The notes under the pieces are model-generated. The model was not told where the DNA came from. It did no database searches and saw only the letters and a program-made list of their open reading frames with translations. A stretch of 11,324 nucleotides of DNA from contig JAAYZQ010000089.1 of NCBI GenBank assembly GCA_012514775.1, forward strand, positions 1 to 11,324, in the 5' to 3' direction. This stretch comes from Anaerolineaceae bacterium. GTDB lineage: Bacteria; Chloroflexota; Anaerolineae; JAAYZQ01. Numbering within the stretch: the first letter of the stretch is position 1; the number at the start of each line of letters is the position of its first letter. This document shows positions 1-6,252 of the stretch, piece by piece. A program made the translations under genes and the position numbers.

Positions 1-354
1 GGCCACGTCGTGGTCGTCGTGGAAGAGATCGTGGACGAGGCCGTGGTGCGCAGCGATCCCAACCGCACGGTCATCCCCGGCCTGCTGGTCGACGCCGTGG
101 TGCACGAGCCCTACGGCGCCCATCCGTCCTACACCCAGGGCTACTATGACCGCGACAATCGCTTCTACCTGGAGTGGGACCGGGTTTCCCGCGACGAGGC
201 GAGCACCCGCGCCTGGCTGGACGAGTGGGTGTACGGCCTGCCCGACCGGGCGGCCTACCGGCAAAAGCTGGAGGCCCGCGAGCCGGGCATCTGGCAGCGC
301 CTTGCCCCCGGCCAGGCGCCCTCGCAGCCGGTGAACTACGGGATCTACTCCTGA
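1..354 (+). CDS. CoA-transferase subunit A (glutaconate/3-oxoadipate type), 3' end only
   Basis: This is the last 117 codons of the A subunit of a family I CoA-transferase. The frame is open from base 1 and ends in TGA at 352-354, so the start lies outside the window. The translation keeps features I associate with the C-terminal part of GctA/CatI proteins: the VVVVEEIVDE strand, SDPNRTVIPG, a VDAVVHEPYGAHPS segment and a YYDRDNRFY segment. The A subunit pairs with the B subunit encoded 77 bp downstream, which carries the catalytic glutamate. Together they move CoA from a donor such as succinyl-CoA or acetyl-CoA to an organic acid in the cytoplasm. The substrate cannot be told from this fragment. 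The family call is secure; the assignment to 3-oxo acids rests on the neighbouring thiolase and on the B subunit. Confidence 0.88.
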   Translation, partial: GHVVVVVEEIVDEAVVRSDPNRTVIPGLLVDAVVHEPYGAHPSYTQGYYDRDNRFYLEWDRVSRDEASTRAWLDEWVYGLPDRAAYRQKLEAREPGIWQRLAPGQAPSQPVNYGIYS

Positions 355-374
355 ATGAAAGCCAGGGTAGAGTG

Positions 375-387
375 TGCACCAGGTGCA
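375..387. repeat. 13-bp perfect inverted repeat in the gap between the CoA-transferase subunit genes
   Basis: TGCACC, one central A, GGTGCA. The two arms match exactly. It lies in the 77-bp gap between the A and B subunit genes, 45 bp before the B start. As DNA it looks like a small operator; as RNA it would form only a 5-bp stem with a 3-nt loop, too weak for a terminator. Chance occurrence is possible in GC-rich DNA. Confidence 0.4.
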
Positions 388-431
388 TCGCAGCAACGAC
401 AGCTGCAACGCACCGGACGAGGGAGAGGGAA

Positions 432-1199
432 ATGAACGACTATACACCGTCAGAGCTGATGATCACCTCTTCGGCCCGGGCGCTGGCCGGCGAGCGGGTG
501 GTGTTCGTCGGGGTCGGCCAGCCGAACATTGCCTGCAACCTGGCGCGGCGCACCGTGGCGCCCGACCTGGAGCTGGTCTACGAGTCGGGGGTCTTTGGCG
601 CGCGGCCGGCGCGCCTGCCCCTGTCCATCGGCGATCCGACGCTGGTCAGCGGCGCCACGCTGGCCTGCTCCATGCCGGACCTGTTCATGTACTACCTCCA
701 GGGCGGGCGCATCGAGGTTGCCTTCCTGGGGGCCGCCCAGATCGATCGCTTTGGCAACCTGAACACGACGGTCATCGGCGATTACCACCGGCCCAAGGTG
801 CGCCTGCCGGGCAGCGGCGGGGCCTGCGAGATTGCCATCCACGCCAAAAAGGTGTATCTCATCATGCCCCTGGGCAAGCGCGCCTTTGTGGAGCGCATCG
901 ACTTTTGCACCAGCCCCGGGCACCTGGACGGCCCGGGGGCGCGAGCGGCGCTGGGCATGCCCGGCGGGGGCCCGCGCCTGGTCGTCACCGACAAGGCGAT
1001 TCTGACCTTTGACGCCGCCAGCGGCGAGATGGTCCTCTCGTCGGTCCATCCCGGCGTCTCGGTGGAGGAGGTGCAGGCCGGCGTCGGCTGGCCGCTCAAG
1101 ATCGCCGCCGACCTGGCGACGACCGAGCCGCCCACGGCCGAGGAGTTGCGGCTTATCCGCGAGGAGCTGGACCCCGACGGCGTGTATACGGGCAAATAA
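432..1199 (+). CDS. CoA-transferase subunit B (CatJ/GctB-like)
   Basis: A 255-residue B subunit of a family I CoA-transferase, the usual length for GctB/CatJ. The ATG at 432 is chosen because a purine-rich GGGAGAGGG sits just upstream; longer readings of this frame run back into the A subunit gene. The catalytic-glutamate motif VYESGVFGA is present with Glu51; this Glu forms the covalent glutamyl-CoA intermediate in the family. Further family segments are PLSIGDPTLVSGA, LQGGRIEVAFLGAAQIDRFG, and NLNTTVIGDYHRPKVRLPGS. From memory these resemble CatJ (3-oxoadipate CoA-transferase) at least as closely as glutaconate CoA-transferase. The intact Glu argues against the IpdB-type hydrolases, which lack it. 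The gene follows its partner subunit and precedes the creatininase and aminotransferase genes in one apparent operon. Substrate by homology only. Confidence 0.92.
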   Translation: MNDYTPSELMITSSARALAGERVVFVGVGQPNIACNLARRTVAPDLELVYESGVFGARPARLPLSIGDPTLVSGATLACSMPDLFMYYLQGGRIEVAFLGAAQIDRFGNLNTTVIGDYHRPKVRLPGSGGACEIAIHAKKVYLIMPLGKRAFVERIDFCTSPGHLDGPGARAALGMPGGGPRLVVTDKAILTFDAASGEMVLSSVHPGVSVEEVQAGVGWPLKIAADLATTEPPTAEELRLIREELDPDGVYTGK

Positions 1200-1210
1200 G
1201 GGGAGGGATC

Positions 1211-2050
1211 GTGAAAGAGCGCGAGGGGAAGGTGCAATTCGAGGAGATGTTTCCCTGGGAGCTGGCCCGAGCCATGGCCCGGGCGCCCATCGGTTACCTG
1301 CCCCTGGGCACCCTGGAGTGGCATGGGGAGCACAATGCCGTGGGCCTCGATGCCCTGAAGGCCCACGCCCTGTGCGTGGCAGGCGCCCGCCAGTCGGGCG
1401 GCCTGGTTCTGCCTCCCTTCTACTGGGCCACCGACACCCGGGAGGAGCTTGATCCCGGGGCCGGCACCTACCTGACGGGCGGCGTGGAGCACGGCGAGCG
1501 CTATCACGTGCCGGGCAACATGTTCTGGCTGCGCTCCGAGACCTATGCCAACCTGCTCCTGGACGTCTACGAAGCCATGCGCCGGCGCGGCTTTCGTGTC
1601 ATCGTCGTCGTCAGCGGCCACTGGTCGAGGGGCACCCTACCCACCATTCGGGCCAGCGGCGAGCGCTTTGCCGCGGAGCATCCCGAGGTCCGCTGGCTGT
1701 TTCTCACCGACCAGGAGGTGGTGCCCGACCTGCACTATCCCCACGAGCACGCCGCCGGGGGTGAAACGTCCCTGCTCATGGTCATCCGCCCCGACCTGGT
1801 GGACCTGTCCAGGACGCTGGAGACGGCCCGATCGCTGCGCCCCTGGTACGAGGGCCAGCCCGAGCACGTGCGGCGGCGGGCCGAGACCGGGCACAAGTAC
1901 ATCGGCGTGCTGACCGTCAGCCCCGAGGGGGAGAACGATCCCGAGCTGACGGCGAGCGAGGAGAGGGGCAAGGTCCTGTTCGCGACCATCGCCGAGCGCA
2001 TCGCGGCCCGGGCCGCTGCCCTCCTGGACGAGGTGCGAGAGCAGGAATGA
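1211..2050 (+). CDS. creatininase-family metal-dependent amidohydrolase
   Basis: A 279-residue protein starting with GTG at 1211, preceded by GGGGAGG about 5 nt upstream. It carries the two creatininase-family metal signatures: PLGTLEWHGEHNAVGLD (candidate ligands Glu36, His38, Asp47) and HEHAAGGETSLLM (His180, Glu185). The third family motif, usually NGHGGN or NGHYEN, is SGHWSRG here: His137 is kept but the following residues are changed. Members hydrolyse amide bonds in small or cyclic molecules (creatinine, formamidopyrimidines, 3-dehydro-scyllo-inosose, the mycofactocin precursor peptide), so the family name does not predict the substrate. It lies 11 bp after the CoA-transferase B gene, and its last 4 bases overlap the aminotransferase start. 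A role in opening an amide or lactam before transamination is possible but is my inference. Creatinine itself is unlikely on this context. Confidence 0.85.
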   Translation: MKEREGKVQFEEMFPWELARAMARAPIGYLPLGTLEWHGEHNAVGLDALKAHALCVAGARQSGGLVLPPFYWATDTREELDPGAGTYLTGGVEHGERYHVPGNMFWLRSETYANLLLDVYEAMRRRGFRVIVVVSGHWSRGTLPTIRASGERFAAEHPEVRWLFLTDQEVVPDLHYPHEHAAGGETSLLMVIRPDLVDLSRTLETARSLRPWYEGQPEHVRRRAETGHKYIGVLTVSPEGENDPELTASEERGKVLFATIAERIAARAAALLDEVREQE

Positions 2051-3393
2051 GCAAACATCCCGAGGGCCACGTCTTTTACCGGCGCATGGCCCACAACTAT
2101 CCCACCATCGTGCGGGGGGAGGGCGTCAGCCTGTACGACGACCAGGGGCGCCGCTACGTCGACGCCTCGGGCGGGCCGCTGGTCGTCAACGTCGGCCACG
2201 GAGCGGCGTCCATCGCCCGGGCCATGGCCGAGCAGGCGGCGCGGGTGGCCTACGTCCACGGCAGCCTGTTCACCACCGAGCCCCTGGAGACCTACAGCGC
2301 CCGCCTCGCCCGCCGCGTGCCCCTCGACGCGCCCCGGTTCTTTTACCTGTCTAGCGGCTCCGAGGCCGTGGAAACGGCGTTCAAGTTCGTGCGGCAGGTG
2401 CAGATGGCCCGCGGCGAGACGGCGCGCCACCGCATCATCTCCCGTTGGGGCTCTTACCACGGCCTGACCCTGGGCACGCTGGCGGCTTCGGGCAAGCCCT
2501 CCATGCGCCAGCCCTACACGCCCATGTTCCGCGACGTGCCCCACATCGCGCCGCCCTACTGCTACCGCTGCCCCCTGGGCGCCACCTGCCCGTCGTGCGA
2601 CCTGGCCTGTGCCCGACAGCTCGAAACCGCCATCCTGGCCGAGGGGCCCGAGGCCGTGGCCGGCTTTGTCGCCGAGCCGGTGGGCGGGGCCACCCTGGGG
2701 GCCATCGTCCCACCCGAGGGGTACTGGCCCCTCGTCCGCGAGATCTGCGACCGCTACGGGCTGATGCTCATCGCCGACGAGGTGCTGACCGGCTTCGGGC
2801 GGACGGGCACCTGGTTCGCCATGGAGCAGATGGGCGCCCGGGCCGACGTCATGACCATGGCCAAGGGCGCCGCGGGCGGCTACTTCCCGCTGTCTATCGC
2901 GGCCATGAAGGGCGACGACGTGGAGACCCTGCGCCGCGCCCACGGCGATTTCAACCACGGCGGCACCTTTTCCCATCACGCCGTCGGGGCGGCGGCGGCC
3001 CTGGCGACCATGGACCTGCTGGAGGGGCAGGACCTGGTGGGCCGGGCGGCGGTCACGGGGGCCCGCCTGGGGCGCGAGCTGCGCGCTGCCATGGATGGCG
3101 TGGCCTCCGCCGGCGACGTGCGAGGCACCGGCATGCTGTGGGCCGTGGAGTTTGTGGCCGACCGGGCCACCCGGGAGCCCTTCCCGGCCGAGGCCCGCTT
3201 TGCCGACCGGGTCTGCGCCCGCTGTATGGAGATGGGCGTCCTCTTTTACCCCGGCCACGGCAGCGCCGACGGCCGGCGGGGCGATCATCTCATGGTCGCG
3301 CCGCCCTTTGTGGTGAGCGACGACGAGGTGGCCCTTATCCTCGACGTGCTGCGCCGGGCCATCCTGGCGGTCGAAAAAGAGGCCCTTCTGTAA
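2047..3393 (+). CDS. class III PLP-dependent aminotransferase
   Basis: A 448-residue fold-type I aminotransferase of class III (the omega-amino acid, GABA and beta-amino acid transaminase group), normal length. Visible features in order: GGPLVVNVGHG near residues 42-52; the SGSEAVETA cofactor-phosphate region (103-111); WGSYHG (134-139); FVAEPVGG (207-214); LIADEVLTGFGRTG with Asp244, which contacts the pyridine nitrogen; TMAKGAAGG with Lys273, the PLP Schiff-base lysine; and GGTFSHH (305-311). The ATG overlaps the creatininase stop as ATGA, so translation is probably coupled. Unusual is a cluster of five cysteines at residues 172, 175, 181, 184 and 188. Class III enzymes remove amino groups placed away from the carboxylate, so a beta-amino acid substrate giving a 3-oxo acid for the adjacent CoA-transferase is attractive. 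The exact amino donor is unknown. Confidence 0.93.
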   Translation: MSKHPEGHVFYRRMAHNYPTIVRGEGVSLYDDQGRRYVDASGGPLVVNVGHGAASIARAMAEQAARVAYVHGSLFTTEPLETYSARLARRVPLDAPRFFYLSSGSEAVETAFKFVRQVQMARGETARHRIISRWGSYHGLTLGTLAASGKPSMRQPYTPMFRDVPHIAPPYCYRCPLGATCPSCDLACARQLETAILAEGPEAVAGFVAEPVGGATLGAIVPPEGYWPLVREICDRYGLMLIADEVLTGFGRTGTWFAMEQMGARADVMTMAKGAAGGYFPLSIAAMKGDDVETLRRAHGDFNHGGTFSHHAVGAAAALATMDLLEGQDLVGRAAVTGARLGRELRAAMDGVASAGDVRGTGMLWAVEFVADRATREPFPAEARFADRVCARCMEMGVLFYPGHGSADGRRGDHLMVAPPFVVSDDEVALILDVLRRAILAVEKEALL

Positions 3394-3421
3394 CCGTTTT
3401 TACTACGCGTTAACCTTTTTC

Positions 3422-3430
3422 TGCTATACT
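3422..3430 (+). promoter_or_regulatory. candidate extended -10 promoter for the repeat-protein gene
   Basis: TGCTATACT combines a TG extension with the hexamer TATACT, one mismatch from TATAAT. It lies in a short AT-rich patch starting just after the aminotransferase stop. There is no good -35 at 16-18 bp, as expected for an extended -10 promoter. A start near 3437 would give a leader of about 190 nt for the gene at 3626, suggesting this gene is transcribed separately from the upstream operon. Confidence 0.45.
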
Positions 3431-3625
3431 GGCAGCAGTCACATCCGTCGTGGGCGTCCTTCCCCTGGGGCGCCCACCGGCCTACTCATCGCCGAGCGTG
3501 GGAGCGGCCAGACGTAGCCGGCCCTCCGGCCGCCTGGCGCGTTCCGCGTCCCCATAACAGAACATGGCGTTCCATACCCGGCCGGTTCTGCACCGGCATC
3601 CTGCTCTCTGGAGGAAAATGTTGCC
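3431..3625 (+). promoter_or_regulatory. long, hairpin-rich untranslated leader with a ribosome binding site
   Basis: No convincing reading frame fills this gap. It can form several local stems: 3450-3456 with 3471-3477 (7 bp, GTGGGCG/CGCCCAC), 3517-3521 with 3526-3530 (GCCGG/CCGGC), or alternatively 3504-3509 with 3528-3533, and 3581-3586 with 3592-3597 (GCCGGT/ACCGGC). The last lies 12 nt before the ribosome binding site GGAGGA (3610-3615), which is 10 nt from the ATG. The 3450-3477 stem has no T tract, so I do not call it a terminator. I do not recognise a known riboswitch class. GC-rich DNA folds easily, so structure alone is weak evidence. Confidence 0.35.
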
Positions 3626-6169
3626 ATGAGACGTCTGTACGCGCACCCGTTGATGGCGGCCACCGCCATCCTGCTCGTTGGCCTGGTCCTGTTTCTGTTG
3701 CCCGCCGCCGCCCACGCACAGTCGGCCTCGGACGGCTTTAATCCGGCAGCCAGTGACGCGGTCCATGCCCTGGCCGTGCAGCCCGACGGCCGCGTCGTCG
3801 TAGGGGGCGACTTTACCTCCATCGGGGGGGCCGTCCGGCAGCGCATCGCCCGGCTGACGCCCGGCGGCAGGTTCGATGCCAGCGTGACCGCCACGGCCGA
3901 CGCGACCGTTCGCGCCGTGGCCGTGCAGCCCGATGGCAAGATCGTGCTGGCGGGCGACTTCTTGAACGTCGATGGGCAGGGCCGCAGTCGCATCGCCCGG
4001 CTGAACGCCGACGGCAGCCTCGACGCCGGCTTTAACCCTGGCGCCGACGGCCCTGTCTTTGCCCTGGCCGTCGAGAGCGACGGCCAGATCCTGGTGGGCG
4101 GCTCTTTTGCGACGGTGGCGGGGCAGCCGCGGGCCAACCTCGCCCGCCTGAACGCCGACGGCAGCCTCGACGCCGGCTTTGACCCCGGCGCCAACGGCGC
4201 CGTCTACGCCCTGGCCCTCCAGGGCGACCGGATCCTGGCCGGGGGCGACTTCACGTTGCTGGGGGGCGCCGGCCGCAGCCGCATCGCCCGGCTGAACGCC
4301 GACGGCAGCCTCGACGCCGGCTTTAACCCCGGCGCCGGCGGCCCCGTGCTCGCCCTGGCTACCCAACCGGGGGGCAGGATCGTGGTGGGGGGCCTCTTTG
4401 GCACCCTGGGCCTGGGCGCCAGGCAGAACATCGGGCGGCTCTACACCAACGGCATCCTCGACGGCGGGTTTAATCCCGGCGCCGACAACGCGGTGCGCGC
4501 CCTCCTGGTGCAGCCCGACGGCAAGGTGCTGGTTGGCGGCGACTTTGCCGCGCTGGGCGGCTCGCCCCGGGCTTTCCTGGGGCGCCTGCACGTCGACGGC
4601 AGCCTGGACGGGGCGTTCAACCTGCAAGGCGACGGCGCGGTGCGTGCCCTCGCCCTGCAGCCCGATGGCAACGTTGTGGCAGGCGGCGACTTTGTCACGT
4701 TGGGCGGGATGGCGCGGTTGCGCATCGCGCGCTTTGACCGGGGCGGATGGCTGGACGCGACCCTGGGCCTGGGCGCCGACTCCTGGGTCCACGCCACCGC
4801 CCTGCAGCCCGACGGCAAGATCCTGGTGGGCGGCCAGTTCCAGCGGCTGGCGGGGGGCGATCGGTCCTTTATCGGGCGCCTCAACCCCGACGGCACCCTG
4901 GACCAGGGGTTCAACCCCGGCGCCGACAACTCGATCGACGCCTTTGTCGTCCAGCCCGACGGCAAGATCGTCATCGGCGGCCAGTTCACCGAGGTGGGCG
5001 GCGAGCCGCACTACCTGCTGGCGCGGCTGAATTCCGATGGCAGCGTCGACCCGTCCTTTACGGCCTTTGCCGGCGGCAACCCCGAAGACTTTGCCGTGGT
5101 TGTCGCCATGGTGCTCCAGCCCGACGGCAAGATCCTCATCAGCGGCAACTTTACGCACGTCAACGGCGTGCCTCGCCACCGGCTGGCCCGCATCAACCCC
5201 GACGGCAGCCTCGACGCGGGCTTTGATCCGGGCGCGGATTACGTCGTGCGCGGCATGGCCCTCCAGCCCGACGGCAAGATCGTCGTCGCCGGCTACTATT
5301 ACAACATCGCCGGCGAGTACCGCCCGGCCCTGGTTCGCCTGAATCCCGGCGGCGACCTCGACCTGCCCTTTAATCCGAACATCCAACATCCGGCCGCCTA
5401 TCCCGGGATGCTGGCAGTCTCGCTCCAGCCCGACCAGAAGATCGTCATCGGCGGCTACTTTTCGCACGTGAATGGCCAGCCGCGCAACTTCCTGGCGCGG
5501 CTGAATCCCGACGGCAGCCTGGACCCCGGCTTTGACCCCAACGCCGACGGCAAGGTGCGGACGATCATTGTCCAGAACGACGGCAAGATGGTGGTGGGCG
5601 GCAGTTTTGACAGAATCTCGAACGTGCCCCACCGGGGCGTCGCCCGGCTCAATGCCGACGGCACCCTGGACACGGGTTGGACGGCCACCGTCACCCACAG
5701 CCTGTCCGTGCCCGACATCGTGCGCGGTGCGGCCGTCCAGGCCGACGGCAAGCCCATCGTCTTTGGCCGGTTCACGGTCCTGGCGGGCACGGGGCGGGAC
5801 CACATCGGGCGCCTGACCGCCGACACCGGTGCGGCCCAGAGCCTGGAGGTGACGCCCTCGAGCGTCACCTGGCGGCACAGCGGCCCCTCGCCCGTCCTGG
5901 AGCGGGTTACGTTCGAGCTGTCCACCGACGGGGTGAGCTATAGCCCCCTGGGCGATGGCAGCCCCATCCCCGGCGGCTGGGAGCTGGCCGGCCTGGCGCT
6001 CCCCGCGGACCAGGAGCTGTACGTGCGCGCCCGGGGCTTTTATCACGTCGGCATCTATGGCGGGGGGAATTCGCTCATGGAGTCCGTACGTTACGTCTAC
6101 TTCGGGGAGATAATCGGCGAGGAGCCGACCATGCGTTTCAGGTACTTCCTGCCGCTGATTTGGAAGTAG
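3626..6169 (+). CDS. secreted delta-60 repeat (DUF5122 beta-propeller) protein
   Basis: An 847-residue exported protein. Residues 1-31 form a clear signal peptide: a basic start (MRR), a long hydrophobic core and a PAAAHA|Q cleavage site. Residues 39 to about 737 hold 14 tandem units, mostly 49 residues, built on the pattern V.ALA.QPDGKI.VGG.F....G..R..IARLN.DGSLD.GF. This matches the delta-60 repeat family (TIGR02608, DUF5122), predicted to form beta-propellers. Units 10 and 12 are 5-6 residues longer; unit 4 is one shorter. Residues 738-835 form a non-repeat C-terminal region containing a [10 protein letters not shown] segment and a [11 protein letters not shown] segment. The protein ends in YFLPLIWK, a hydrophobic tail of the kind I associate with Chloroflexota secreted proteins. 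Its function is unknown; binding at the cell surface is a guess. It has its own candidate promoter and no evident link to the flanking enzymes. Confidence 0.92.
3740..5836 (+). repeat. tandem array of 14 about-147-bp units inside the delta-60 gene
   Basis: The units encode residues 39-737 of the repeat protein. Most are 147 bp (49 codons); one is 144 bp and two are longer (165 and 162 bp). The codon-level pattern CAGCCCGACGGCAAGATC recurs across many units, and units 2, 3 and 4 share nearly identical ends. The array is coding, so this is protein-repeat structure rather than a non-coding satellite. Confidence 0.88.
3980..4038 (+). repeat. 59-bp near-exact direct repeat, copy 1 (copy 2 at 4271-4329)
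   Basis: The two copies differ at one base (T at 3988, C at 4279) and are identical over the remaining 50 bp run. They are 291 bp apart, which is two repeat units less one codon. Such identity above the background of the array points to recent duplication or gene conversion between units 2 and 4. Confidence 0.85.
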
Positions 6170-6186
6170 GCACCTGCCCGGGGCAC

Positions 6187-6229
6187 AAAAAACCGGGTGC
6201 GGGCAAGCCGCAGCTTGCTCCCCACCCGG
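6187..6229 (-). terminator. Rho-independent terminator for the iclR-kamA unit
   Basis: Between the convergent genes, 6193-6199 (CCGGGTG) pairs with 6223-6229 (CACCCGG), and inside it 6203-6208 (GCAAGC) pairs with 6213-6218 (GCTTGC) around a 4-nt loop. The six A bases at 6187-6192 read as TTTTTT on the minus strand, directly after the hairpin, giving the classic stem plus U tract for the minus-strand gene ending at 6253. A further outer pairing (6177-6183 with 6234-6240) could also slow plus-strand transcription, but without a T tract on that side. Confidence 0.8.
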
Positions 6230-6252
6230 CGCTCCCCGGGACACACCGGCTG

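Noticed and set aside
1211..2050. Creatinine degradation as the role of the creatininase-family gene
   Set aside because: No creatinase, sarcosine oxidase or other creatinine-pathway gene is nearby and the third metal-site motif is altered; the family covers many other amide substrates.
1735..3288. A 517-codon minus-strand frame opposite the creatininase and aminotransferase genes
   Set aside because: The plus-strand products have complete catalytic motifs. The antisense translation is rich in Gly, His, Ala and Arg with no recognisable domain, typical of GC-rich shadows.
3450..3477. Rho-independent terminator after the aminotransferase
   Set aside because: The 7-bp stem has a 14-nt loop and no T tract on either strand, so it is listed only as leader structure.
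3740..5836. Tandem 147-bp repeats as a CRISPR-like or non-coding array
   Set aside because: The units are in frame, diverged at the protein level in a way that keeps the delta-60 pattern, and have no conserved short repeat with unique spacers.
3482..6244. A 920-codon open frame on the minus strand opposite the repeat-protein gene
   Set aside because: It mirrors the repetitive, GC-rich codon pattern of the plus-strand gene, which leaves stops out of the opposite frame. The plus-strand protein has a signal peptide, ribosome binding site and a known repeat family; the antisense product has none of these.
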